Below, piece by piece: positions 24,301 to 36,289 of a DNA stretch of 64,000 nucleotides (positions within the stretch are counted from its first letter, which is position 1; each line of letters begins with the position of its first letter). Both the position numbers and the translations under genes were made by a program. Below the pieces are notes generated by a model. The model saw only the letters and a program-made list of their open reading frames with translations, did not search any database and was not told the DNA's origin. Source of the stretch: Maylandia zebra (lineage: Eukaryota; Chordata; Actinopteri; Cichliformes; Cichlidae); contig NC_135176.1 of the NCBI RefSeq assembly GCF_041146795.1, positions 19,851,786 to 19,915,785 on the forward strand. The letters are read 5' to 3'.

Positions 24301-27300
24301 CAGCATGTCAGCTCAATGTGACATTTATCTATAGCCAGAATTATAAACAGTGATTATTTACTTGGACTAATCAGTTTGTCTACATGTAAACTCTTTTTTT
24401 TAGGTTTTGCTTCGTGCTCATCGTCTCGGTTTATTGGCTGCAGTAGATGGCTGTCTGCTGCAGCCAACAACCGGTAGAGACCAAAACAGAGCTACAAGGA
24501 CAGTCATGTGACCAGTTTTTCTTTGTTTTTTTAAAAAAAAAGATCTTATTGTTCCCCTTTATTGGTACCAAAGTACATATGGTAATTGTTTCCAGGAAGC
24601 TTCTTACCCTGTAAAATAGACATTACCATAAAAAATCATTACAGGAATAAAAATGTTAAATGACCTAACCTCGGACTAGCTGTGCTGTCAGGTCTAAGAG
24701 TCTGGCTTTGAGGGTTTTTTTGTGTTTTGTTTTTTGGCATTTCAAATGTATATCCTGTCTTGTTTGAACCCTTGTTGCTTGTACAAACAAAACAAAAACA
24801 TGTACTACTACCCTCCACATTTTCCCCTAAAATGAGAACGCAGCTGTCTCTGCATGGCGATTCCCTGCATAGCGCTGAGAGAATCAAGTCTGTGAGTTCC
24901 TCGCAGATCGGGAAGAATTCAGGAAAGGGTGTTCATTGTCACAAAGTTGTTGCATGGCTTTTTGGGCTCTCTGTACGCTCTGTTGTATGATTTCATACTT
25001 GCTGCTATTGAATGAGCACAAAGAGACATCAGATTTTGGTTTAGGGTGTCCATACCACAGTTACAGTATATTTATACCACACATACCTGTTGGGGTTTTT
25101 CTTTTGTTTGGTTGGGTTTTTTTTGTCCCCCCAATCTTTCTTTTTTCCCTCCCTGTGGCAGTTAAAAGACCAACAGCATTACTCACCTTGCACTTGGTTT
25201 GTACACTTAGAAGGAAAAAAAATATTTTGAATATGATGCCTGCTGAACCAGGTGCCTTAATCAGTTATATGAGAACACAAATCTGCACCTTCTGTCAGTC
25301 TGGAGGGGGTTTCCCTACAGAAACCAGGGACTGGGTTTCCCAAAACCTAAACTTGAAGTTCAATAATGAAATGAAAACCTCATCTGAAACCTAAATCAGT
25401 GCATTTTATACAATAGTCAACCTAAGAGGCAGATGAGAGCCGTTAGTCATGTCTCGATCGTAGAATAGCCTTGCTGAAGAAGAGCAGAAAAGACAACCTG
25501 TAAATTGAATTGTTTTGGGAAACCTGGTTCTGTTTTGAACTCTTTCTCTGCCCACTATGCCACGTTATCGTGTATTCTGCATTGGCTGCTGCTGCTATCA
25601 CCGCTGGTGTGTCCGCGTAGAGAAGAGCAAACGTCCACTGTGTCTGAGACAGAGGGAGACTTGGGCCTGCTTTTTACCTAGACAATTAAAATGCATTCTT
25701 CTTCTTCTAAGGTTTCGACACGGAGCACTCTGTTGCTACCTTTTGAGACCTTGTCGAGACAGGAAAAAAAAAAAAAGATCCCAAATAAACGCGAACTTTC
25801 CATTTCTTAACTTTGCTATAATGAAGTGCCAGACCCTCCTTGAAGTCAGTGTTGGCACTGAGTCGCAGGTTGCGAATGAAGCGACAAACTGAGCATGGAG
25901 GTACACTGTGGTGCTAATCTGTCAGTGGCTGGGTGCTAACATGGCTGTGTTAAATAGCTGTATTAGCCATATTATTCCTTCTGTTGATGACTCTGGTCAG
26001 TCTTGTGTTTCTGACTTCTGACCTGCTGTATGCTGATATAGCGAGGTATATAATTCTGCTGCTGCTGCTTTGCTGATGAATGTAGACTAGTCTTCCTCAG
26101 CAGGATCATACAGACAGACGAGCGTTTGGCAGAGCTTTTCCTGTTGTCTCAACAGAGGGAGACTCTTTGTCATCAGGATCCAGAAAGATCATGAATGTTG
26201 TATCTTTTAATGGCTGCTGTCCTGCTTGTGTGTTTCAATCTTTTTTTTTTTATTATCAATATGGTTTGATATTTATGCTCTGACTCTATCAAATGTTGCA
26301 CTTTTTTTCCCTAAATTATATTTTATTGTCATTTTCTCTGATCCCAGTGTTCTTGCCATTTCTTTATTTATTTGTTCGGTCCTTTAATTTAACAATGCAA
26401 GGAGACAGTGATTGGAGCTAGACTTTAAAGCTTTCCACTAAAGCAGTCTTTACCACAAGTCAGAGACTTGTCATGAGATTCACAGATCTTAATCAAAGTC
26501 ACAATGAAACTAGAAACTGTTCATACAAAAATTATATATATTTATTTTTTTGACAAAGATCCAATTAGTATAGAAGAGAATTGGGACCACTGGAAACAAT
26601 CTTCAAGTTTTGACTGGGGAAAAAAAGAAGAAGAAAAAAATCAAAATCATGAGCAAAAAGTCTGGAAAAAAAACTGGGAAGTATATCTTAATTTTTTCCC
26701 TCAACCTATTCTGTAAATAGCTTTTATGTACACACCTGTAATAGCATCTAGAGATGTAAATGTCACTAACTAATGCTCAGTTAGATTTAAATAAACTGAG
26801 CTCACCTATCACAAATTGGAAAATAGACACTTTAACATAACGATTACAAACTTAAAAAAAGTCAAATGTGAATCTAACTAAAATTAAGGAATTGTCCTAT
26901 ATTAGTTATTACTTACAAATATTTACTCTTTTTGTGCAAATAGAGTTATGATTGGTGTGACTGAGCTTCATGAGATATTCTCTGCTGACATGTACCCAGA
27001 CATCCTCTTGCATAATAGTCTAATAATGACTCCCTCCATTAAAGGAGCATTGCAACCATTTTTAAGTTGTAGATGATTTGTTTTCTTACTATAACTTGGC
27101 TGAGAAGTTTGATGTCACTGCAGCCAGCAGCCAGTTAGCACAAATACTGGAAACAGGAGACAAAGTAGGGCAGTTCTGCCAGTACTTTATAGTCACAAAT
27201 GCACGTTTGTTTTTTTAGGTGATATAGATATATATGGGGACTCTCTTTTGGCCAGGCAACCAAAAGAGACTTCAGATGTTTGCTGTGATTAGAGATGGAG

Positions 27301-28874
27301 ACTGAAAATGAAACTTTAAGCAGATTTAAGACTGAAGGTGGTCTAAGGAGATAAAAATAATTCATTATTTTCTAAGTAAACCGGTCCAAGTCAGACTACA
27401 GTTTCATTGTGAGTTTGAATTATCGCTGTCTGTGGGGCCCATGAAGCGGAAGTTTAATAAGTCCTGAGAAAAGCTCGGTGGGTCACCAGACTGAACCTTG
27501 CCTTTAGGTGACTCTTTGGTCATGACTCTGGGCTGAGGTTCAGGTGCTCCACCGCCACGGAGCTGAGGTCAGGAGTTGGCTTGCTTGCGGTCTCTAACTT
27601 TTGGTGGGGAAAATTTAGTTTTAAGGAAGTAAAACTTTACCACTGCGCCAGAGATGTTTTGCCCCTTCTAGGTGCTTTTTTAATTTTAATTTTTATCAGA
27701 GGGGCTTTGGTTCGCAGTTGTCTTGTCAGGGAACCCCTGAGATTAGCCAGGGGCCACTAAAGGCTGGTGGGCAGAGACCCCTCACCTTCCCCTTTGCAAT
27801 GAATGATGGGGAAGGGTTAATCTCCTCTTCCAGCAGACTGATTCAAGCAAACAACCACCCACACTTAATAATAATAATAAAAAAGAAAACCCCTCTTTCT
27901 ATTTCTACATACGTCCAACTCATCATCCAAACACTGCAATGATTTACATCTCCTTCCAGACTTGCCAAAATGCATGAAGCAAGAGACATTTACCGAAAAA
28001 AGACGGCATCTGTTTGGTTACTATTCTCTCTTTATAAATTTTAATAATGACAGACAGACGGAGGATTATAATAGGAAATCCATACAAGTCCAAACATGTA
28101 GCGGATGTGGAAGGTATCGGCCATACTGAGCTCCACAGCTACATGCCATTGTTACGATGCTTCTGGTCTTGTATGGTATTTGACTCGATCAACAGCATGG
28201 GATCTTTCTGTAGTTAGTCCTGTGTGTGTTCCTCTCCCCAGTCTCAGTAGGAGGGCTGTACTTCATTGCTAAGTGCTCTATAATAGATCTCTTGGTGATT
28301 ATAATTTCATAAAGAAGCAAAACCTGCAGAAAAAGTGTATCCTGCTGAAACTAACTTGATCCTCTCTTTAGCAATGACATCTATATTTGTAGTTCACATA
28401 TATGCCTGTTCAAATACAATATCTTGACAGTTGCTATATTTATGTTGTGTAATAAATGTTGTGCTGGGTTTATACTTTTGTTTTGACTAACTTTTTGTTT
28501 AACGTTGTATTTTTATTTTTTATTTTTTCTCTTCTTGGAGGCACAGTGGGTGGCTTTATGCACAGGAATGGAAAAGTAAAAGACCTTTATTTTATTATTA
28601 TTATTTTTTGGTTTGTACTGTAACAGCCCGATTCTCTTTCAGAGCTTCTGACAGTTTTTGTCTCTGGCTGCTCGACATTCTGCAGACACCTGCCCTGAAT
28701 CTCTGTTGTGTAATTGTGCCTCTCTCTTTATTTTCTGTTCTTCTTCTTCTCCTTCTTCTTCTTCTTCTTTTTTTTTTAATCGTTTTTCTCTGTTGTATCA
28801 ACCAGGAGTTGGTACCACAGCTCTGCTTGTAACCATGTTTGTCTGATTATGTTTATTGATTTTAATATCAAAAC

Positions 28875-28880
28875 AATAAA
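28875..28880 (+). promoter_or_regulatory. crebrf: Poly(A) signal, candidate distal CREBRF end
   Basis: AATAAA is followed about 45-60 bases later by a GT-rich tract (GTGTGTGTGTGAGTTTT), the usual arrangement of cleavage signals. It is the best plus-strand signal after the CREBRF stop codon and before BNIP1. Confidence 0.5.
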
Positions 28881-28900
28881 ACCATTAGCACCCCAGTCTG

Positions 28901-30686
28901 AATCTTGTTTATTTAACTGACCGAGTGTGTGTGTGAGTTTTCCAACCTGATTTTTATAAATGATTTTTGAATTTTTCGTCGCTTAAAAATGTATTTTAAG
29001 CAAATGAGTTCATAAAGAGTTCAACAAGATATGCAGGAGAGCATTCCTGAGTACACAACAGATCCAATATTACAGCAGCAGAAGACCACACCAAGACTAC
29101 AATCAGCATGGGCTCACTAAAATTGCAGCATAAGTATTTGGTGCAATCAGCATGAAAGCATGGATCCACCCTGCCTTATATCAACAGTGGCGGTGCTGTA
29201 ATGTTGTAGGGGATACTTTCTTGGTACGCTATGGGCCCCTTTGTGCAAACTGAGCATCATTTAAATACTACAGCCCACCTGAGTATTATTGTGAGCATGT
29301 CTATCCCTTTACGATAGCTGCTCAAAACTCAGATCATCTCAAACTGGTTTCTTGAACACGACAGTGAGTTCACTATTCTCAAACCTGCAGCAACTGTGTG
29401 ACGCTGTCATGTCAGTATGGACCCAAATGTCTGAGGAATGTTTCCAGCACAATCTATATATAAATAAAACGGGATCATTCAAGCGAAGTGAAACTTAAGA
29501 TCTTCACCAGTGTTTCTGGTTGATTTTTGAGTAATGCCATATTATCTCCTCCACAAGTAGTGCCTGTGAAATGGAGAGATGCCTTTATCCAGCCAAAGAG
29601 AACCACTGATAGGAACACTTCTGCTGATGGCTCTAAATTTATTTTTACCACCAGCAAATGTCATTGGGAGACTGCAACTGAAAGCAGACAGCTGCTTCTA
29701 CTACATACATAATTTCCTTGATTCTTTTTTAAAAAATACTTTAATATAATTTGATGCCCTACATGTACACCGCAGTGGTGTGTGGGATGGCGTCTCTCCC
29801 CCTCCCAACCTTTTCATAATGAAAGAAAATGTTTCCCAAAGCAACAATGTGGCTCACTGATGTGTTTATTAGGTTTGGACACATTCAGAAAAGGGCTGCA
29901 TCTAAACAGGAAGTGCTTATGATTAAGTTCTATTCATGGTTTTATTGTCTTTTGTATATAACAGTATGGAAAAAGACCACATTAAAATAGCTCTTCCACT
30001 CTTGTATTGTACATATTTTGCTGGTTTGCTGCTGTTTAGACAAAGCACAAAGTCTATCAGAAAAAGGGAGAAATTTCTGTCTGTGTCTTTGTGTCTATTA
30101 TCTTGACAGGGTTACTGCTGGGAACACGGATCAGACATGGGCCTCCTTTTTCCTTTACAGGATTTCCACAAAATTAGCTGGTGTAAAAATGACACAAGAC
30201 CCCCCTTTTCAGTACGTACTGTTAATACTAACACTTAGTAGAAAAGTAATAGTACAGGCTCTATCCATGATGTTAATAAAAAAAAAAAAGAGTATATTAG
30301 TAACAGCCGAGGCTGAATTAATTTTAGTAGTTTTTTTTAGTTAAAAATGCCACTTTTGACTCTCTAAGTATAGTTTATATATTACAAACTTAAAATTATT
30401 TAGTGGTTCTGTTTTATATGATGTTTAAACATTTGAAAACACATTTAAATTTCAGTGTGGATCCTGTCTGTCCAATAAGTAAGGACAAAATTATAGTGGA
30501 AGCTGCAGAATGATAAGTAACTGCACTTTTTTTTTAAAGGAATTATAAAATCCTATTTAAGTATTTTTTTTTTTGTTCCATTTTAAGTAACATATTTATT
30601 TATTCCACGGATAATTAACATCCGACTACCGTTGGTCCTTCGTCTTTACCTCTTTTGGACCTCCAGCTTGCCATACAAAAACAACA
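28901..30686. other. CREBRF-BNIP1 intergenic region
   Basis: It holds a Tc1 relic (29125-29450) and, near 30600-30686, the presumed BNIP1 promoter and leader. No other gene was recognised, and no TATA box stands out near the BNIP1 start. Confidence 0.5.
29125..29450 (+). mobile_element. Tc1-like transposase relic
   Basis: Pieces of a common fish Tc1-like transposase gene are visible in order. AGCATGGATCCACCCTGCC is followed by a broken 'GG-VMLWG' region (29190-29215) and CTCAAACTGGTTTCTTGAAC. AACCTGCAGCAACTGTGTGA and TCTGAGGAATGTTTCCAGCA complete the series. Internal sections are missing and stops interrupt every frame. No terminal repeats were found. Confidence 0.6.
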
Positions 30687-33600
30687 ATGGCGTCTTCTGC
30701 GGATGTTCACGTCCGAATTTGCGCACAAGAAATTATCAAATATGATCTGGAAATTAAAGCTCTCATTCAGGTAAGGAATGAAGAACGAGCGCCTTGTTTG
30801 TCCTTTCATCCTGAGCCATTTCTGAACCGTTGGTAACTCTGGAGAGCTGGCTGAACATGCGCACAACAGGTCTTCAAGTTGAGCTAAGAAGAAGCTAACG
30901 TTAACTTTCCGACAGTCAAAAGACACAAAACATTCTTGATTTTGTTTATTTTAATTAGGCAAAAAATCATTCCTGAGACAGTTATAATACTTTTGAGTAA
31001 TAAATCTCTAATTATTCAAATAACCGAGAGAAGAAAATGATCATTTATTATCAGATGTTATTTAAAAAAATATTTACGACGCACTCTTTGTTTAGTTCTG
31101 CGTTCGTGATATCCTAATTAGTAAGGGAAATTAAAATAAGTTAAAACAAATTGTTTTAGAAAATGTAAATAATATGAATATAAAAAAATATATTAAGTTG
31201 TTTTTTTTAATGGAGAAAAATGTGCTAAAATTTATACTGTATATCCTGAGCCAGATGGTGGAACGGCTGTAAGCTGAGAGACACCTGCCCTATCAAAAAG
31301 TGACCGCCAGTGTTTCTTTGTCTAATGTCTTTGGTTATATTGCTAAATAGCTCTAGTCAACAGGATTTAAAAATGGATTTCATATATAAAGTAATAAAAA
31401 ATGACATATTTTGCAAGTATTTTTATGGTTCTACATTACATTGCAATCAATCAAGTCCTTTTGGCCATTTAAAGTATCTTTATACAGCTGTTATATTTGT
31501 ATAGATTTCTGCTGTCCTCTTGGCCAGATCATCACTGACAGCTGATGTCCGTTGGTGAGGGCCAGAATGTAGAACAACCACTAAATCTCTTTTCACCACA
31601 GCAGGCAATTACAGTGCCACATCCCCTACTTCCCCTTTCCCTCTCAAGACCCCGAGTTGCTTTGAACTCCACCACTTGGGGGCAGCAGCTCATGTGTAGT
31701 GGTGGACACACCATTTCTCAGCCACCTCACACTCTGCTGCAAACTGCTCCACTGCAAGCTGGAGGTCATTGCTCGATTCAACCACCAGAACCACATCAGC
31801 AAAAAGCAGAGATGAGATCCTGAGTCCACTGAATTTGACTGCCTCCACCTCTTGGCTGCACATAGAAACTTTCTTCCAAAAAAACTTGTGAACAGAATCA
31901 ATGATAAAGGGGCAGAGCTGGTGGAGTCCAGGATTCACAGGGAATGAGTCTGACTTGCTGCCAAGCTCTCAGTACACTATGTACAATGACAAAACACTTT
32001 ATAACAATGGACCAGATGTCTCATACTCCTAAAGCACAAGCTCCTTTGCTCACACAAAGATTTGTGCATTTATGAATTCACATGATGTATGTCTTACTCG
32101 ATGTGATATAATTATAAAATATAACTAATACATTATATTTAACTCAATGTGTGTGTGTTGTCTGTAGGACATCAGGGATTGTCCAGGACCTCAGTCTGCT
32201 CTTGTGGAGCTCAATGCTCAGGTCAAAGAGAAATTCAACAAGCTGAGGCTCAGAATTCAGGTCAGGCCTCAGCTACACATCCACACGGTGCTGCATCTGA
32301 CAGGGTTTTTTTTTTTTTTTTGCTTAATATTGGATCTGTGTCATGTGATGCCATGATGTTGTTGTTTTTTTGTTTCTTCCAGGATCTGGAGCAGATGGCC
32401 AAAGAGCAGGACAAAGAGTCAGACAGAGTGGCCATCCAAACAGAGACCGAGAGCCAATGGAAGCAGATGCTGAGGTGTTTAGACGCAGACGCACACAGAC
32501 ACATCTAAAAAAAATAAGCCTGTGCAGCACCAGTCATTTTATTTTCCCCTTGAATCACTTGCCTCGTGTCCCAGTGAACATGTTGTTGGTTTCTGTTTTG
32601 TTGCGATGATAATGTAAACTGGAAATGCAGACACAAGCGAGCACTTAAGATGGAAAAAAAATCTAAAACAAAAACTTTCAGTCTCAAAATTGTTTGCTTT
32701 TTCTTGTCTGTCTTGTCAGCAACCAGACAGCGTGGAGAAAAGCTAACCTGGCTTGTAAACTTGCCATAGACAACATGGAGAAGGACGAACTGCTGCATGG
32801 TGAGGAAAACCACAACACCAGACAGAGGTAAATATAGTTTCTGCCAAGGCTCTGCTACAGAGCACTGTACTACGAAGACAGTTCAGTGTACCCCGAGTTT
32901 GTTTGCGTTATGTAGATTCCCGTACTTCTACACCTGGTTAGAGCTGCTGATATGCAGTCTGAACTTTGATCAGTGATTTTTGTATACCTGCAGCCAAACA
33001 GGAGGAAATTAATGTCACCTGTATTAATTTACCTGGTTTCTGTTTAGCTGTAAAAGGCTGATGGGGTATTATCGTTACCCTGCCGGGCAGAGGCATCGTA
33101 CACACCTTGAGAACAAGGCTGCTTAGGATTTTCAAACTGATACCATAGTTTCTGTCAGTAACTTCTATCCTCTACTTCCTGTAGTTATTACCATTACACT
33201 GTTTTCTTTCTGTTTTTAAGCCCAGGCCACCAATAATATTTCTGTTTTACACAGATGTGTGTTTATGTTTATGGAGTGTTATCAGATGAATCGCAGTATG
33301 ACAACTATGTCAAAACAACAGCTAATCTGCTGTACACTGAAATACAGATACACTTGTTAACATCTGTAAAACTATCTTTTGTCTAATGTCTGTGGTTTAA
33401 AATGCTTTCATGAACGATTATTAAATAAGATTTTTTTAATTGTTGCTTTTGGTCATTTGTGATTTAAAAAAATTGATTAAAAACTGGCACAAATGAACCA
33501 AAAAAGATAAATGAATATAAAAATAGAGTGGCTAGTTGCACTGGTGGTAGAAACACAAGGTTCTAAACTACTTAATGAGAAAAAGATTCCTTCTAGTCTC

Positions 33601-34119
33601 CAATAAATCACTTTAATATAATCTAATAATAAATTAGGCATGTCAGAACCCATCTGCAGTACTTCACCTGCTCTGTTCTGTGTGTGTGTGTGTGTTTTTG
33701 TCTCAGGAAAGCAACCAAGGAAAATTTAGTGGAAACCAGCAGCAACATCACAGAGAGTCTGATGTCTATCAGCAGGATGATGTCTGAACAGGTGAAGCAG
33801 AGTGAGGACACCATTGGCACTCTAGGTAAAAATCTAATTTTATGTTTCAGTCTCCTGTCCACATTTCCTAACCGATCCTCCTAAACCCTTAATGCCTTTA
33901 ATTCTTCGTCCTCCTTATTCAGCCACCTCATCCAGGACGGTGCAGGAAACCAACGAGGAGTTTAAAAGCATGACAGGAACCATTCACCTGGGCAGGAAGC
34001 TCATCCTGAAGTACAACCGGCGGGAGCTGACAGACAAGCTGCTCATCTTCCTTGCACTAGCCCTCTTCTTTGCCACCGTCCTCTACATCCTCAAGAAACG
34101 TCTCTTCCCCTTCATTTAG
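30687..34119 (+). CDS. bnip1: BNIP1 / SEC20 ER SNARE, 6 coding exons
   Basis: BNIP1 is the vertebrate Sec20, a tail-anchored SNARE of the endoplasmic reticulum. It acts with syntaxin-18 in Golgi-to-ER fusion and also binds BCL2-family proteins. Exons are 30687-30770, 32168-32260, 32383-32474, 32720-32827, 33707-33825 and 33923-34119, all GT-AG with consistent phases. They give 230 codons, about the length of the human protein (228). The N-terminus is MASSADVHVRICAQEIIKYD. The SNARE-type helix spans about 128-195 (KATKENLVETSSNITESLMS to EEFKSMTGTIHLGRK). The tail anchor follows NRRELTDK as LLIFLALALFFATVLYIL, and the protein ends KKRLFPFI. Intron 1 carries a LINE relic. The start was chosen by homology and by being the first ATG before the exon 1 donor. 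Confidence 0.96.
31625..31925 (-). mobile_element. Decayed LINE reverse-transcriptase fragment in BNIP1 intron 1
   Basis: The minus strand reads SGLRISSLLFADVVLVVESS then LQLAVEQFAAECEVA, matching the palm region of the Rex3/RTE-type LINE at 46110-47274 (GLRISSLIFADDVVLLASS). The second Asp of the FADD box is replaced by Val and the frame is lost on both sides. It is much older than the two near-identical LINE copies elsewhere. Confidence 0.75.
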
Positions 34120-35632
34120 TCGGCCGCCTGGGTCTGTTTTTCCTCAAGGACGTGGGGACTGGCTTGGAAGGAGTTAACACAGTGAATTGTAGGAGGTATG
34201 AAGTAGAAGCATGAACCACATGGACTCTTAGAAGCAGCACTGAAACTGGACTGTAGCACACAGAGGCGGCGTGAAGTGGGAACGTGTTACTTCTTACATA
34301 TAATATGCAATATGAAGGGTTGGAAAATATCTGAAGCTCAAGATCCACTTCAGCAGTGAAAGGAGCAAAGTGAGTAAAACTGACATCCAGAGTTTCATAG
34401 AAAACATTAAGAAGCCACAGCCTGCCTCGAGTAGATATGGTTATACAATGTATTGTCAAAAGTTTGAACGCATGTTGCAAATGGTCACAGTTGAAGAAGG
34501 GATCTGCTGCTTTTTAGCCTTTTCCTTGATGCCTCACACTGCCTCCCTGGTGTTACAGTAAGGACTCTGTTATCCTAATGTGACCATTTCTATCATTCTG
34601 GATGATGGGTCTTTTTCAGAAAGCCTGAACTTGAGGAAATTCATGTGTTTACATTGAAATTTACATTAAATTGAAGTAAATACAGAGAGCTTAAAGGTTC
34701 AGATGCTCATATTTGCCAAATTGTGTGCAGTTTTTGAAATGTTGATACCTTAAAGCACACTGTAGGTTTCACAATGCAATAAGACAGCATCTAAAGATCA
34801 GCAGCCTGTATGCTCATGTAATATCTCTTTGTACCCCTTCAGTCCAGCGTAAAAGGAAGAAAAGGTAGTCTGTGATTCTGCCCTCATGTCAGACATGTTG
34901 AAAGGTTGGGAGTTAGAGACTAAAGCAAGGGACCACTGGAGGCTTGTTTTAAGCCTCGATTGCTGCAAATAAACAAAATCCATCCAAAGAGGTGATCTGC
35001 GTGATAAAATGTTTCAGCTTATGCAAAATATTCATGTCCTCCAAGCAGAGGGCAACCTTATTTGAATTCAGCTGGAGCTTCACTTTTACAGAGATGGGAA
35101 GAAAAGAGGGGGACAGAAAAGTGAGCAACATTGTAGGACTCCATCTACTCCTGTTGAGTCATGGTTGGTTTCTGAGCTGTAGTAGTATCTTCTGACTTAA
35201 CCAGCCTTTAATTCTACAGCTTAAGAGAAAAAACAACCCCAAAGCGGGTTGCCCTCCTAGTGTCCAGTACCTTTAATTCAGAACGAGTCAGGGTCATGGT
35301 TGCAAAATGCACCAACCTTTGTTTTTGTTTACTTTTGTTATAAAGTGTGAATGTGCTCAGGAGTGTATTTAGTGTACATTTTTTTTAACCTCATGCCTTC
35401 CTTCCAAACTACTGAACCAGTAATCCAGTGAATGATTGTTGCCCTGAAAGGTGTCAGATTGTGTGAATGTTGAACAGAAGCCCCGTGGGTTAGAGTTCAT
35501 TTAAAAGTCTCAAGCACCAGCAGATGTCTTAAAACTCAAAATATCAGTTTGAACTGCAGTGCTGTTAAAAGACTTGTTCAACAGGATAGGACTAATTTAA
35601 ATAACACACTTCTGTTTGTTCATCAGTATCAC

Positions 35633-35646
35633 TTTATTTTAATAAA
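35633..35646. promoter_or_regulatory. Palindromic poly(A) signal between convergent genes
   Basis: TTTATTTTAATAAA reads as AATAAA on both strands. BNIP1 runs towards it from the left (stop 34119) and STC2 from the right (stop 36290), so one site could serve both mRNAs. That both use it is inference. Confidence 0.4.
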
Positions 35647-35859
35647 ATTCAAATAACTGTTCAGAGTTTGTGATCCATTGGAGAAAAAAAAAAACAAACC
35701 CCAAAACCACAACATTCGACACCAGAGGTCTGTATGAAATGTGAACAAGTGAACATTAAAAATACATTTCTAACACATATTGACCTATGAGTGCTTTCCT
35801 TTCTGCACACTGTGCCTCATCTGTTTCTCCATGGTACACAATATGACTTTCTCCATAAA

Positions 35860-36066
35860 TACAAAAGCAGATTCATAACTCTGTTCCTAAAATGTTGTGA
35901 TGCTGTGTAAAAGTTCAAATTGAGCAAATGTTTTTCATGAAACAGTAAAGTGTCCCAGTTTAAACACTTGGTAGGTTTTCTATGTTCAATACTGAATAAA
36001 ATATAATGCATTCTAATGGTATTTAGATTTTACACAGCGTCACAACTTTTTTGGAACTGGGCTTGT
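35860..36066. repeat. Relic of a dispersed fish DNA repeat
   Basis: The right end, GTCACAACTTTTTTGGAACT then GGGCTTGTA, and the preceding CTATGTTCAATACTGAATAA resemble the terminal part of a common teleost repeat ending 'CAACGTCCCAACTTTTTTGGAATTGGGGTTGTA'. The matching left end was not found. Confidence 0.4.
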
Positions 36067-36289
36067 AAACAGGATACTGACTTTGAGCCATGAGCTACAC
36101 TTGACCTACTGATTCCGTGTGTGTGTACGTCTGATGCTGAGCTGCAGTGGTCTGTGAGATTGAAGTGAGGTAGATAATTGTTCTTCCATCCTTAATGGAG
36201 CACAAATGCCCAGCAGATTGAATAAGTTATGATGCATTACTACACTGAATACTTTTAGCCACTACTGCTAGTATTATAGAATTGTGTAC

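Larger units (their letters stand above)
18454..28900 (+). other. crebrf: Probable very long CREBRF 3' UTR
   Basis: No other gene, credible splice-linked ORF or promoter was recognised between the CREBRF stop and a good poly(A) signal at 28875. Candidate earlier AATAAA signals occur at about 21910, 23333 and 25785, so shorter forms are likely. The stretch contains a TG microsatellite (19545-19640), a small mariner-like element (21008-21387), an AAAAG-rich tract (22012-22060) and a TTC tract (28737-28770). The 10.4-kb extent is inference; mammalian CREBRF also has a long 3' UTR. Confidence 0.5.
34120..36289. other. Tail-to-tail BNIP1/STC2 interval, 3' UTRs
   Basis: The region contains no recognised coding gene. 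Plus-strand AATAAA at 34968-34973 and the paired signal at 35633-35646 could end BNIP1; the minus-strand version of the latter could end STC2. A repeat relic occupies about 35860-36066. No homeobox gene is present, although NKX2-5 sits between these genes in human. Confidence 0.5.
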
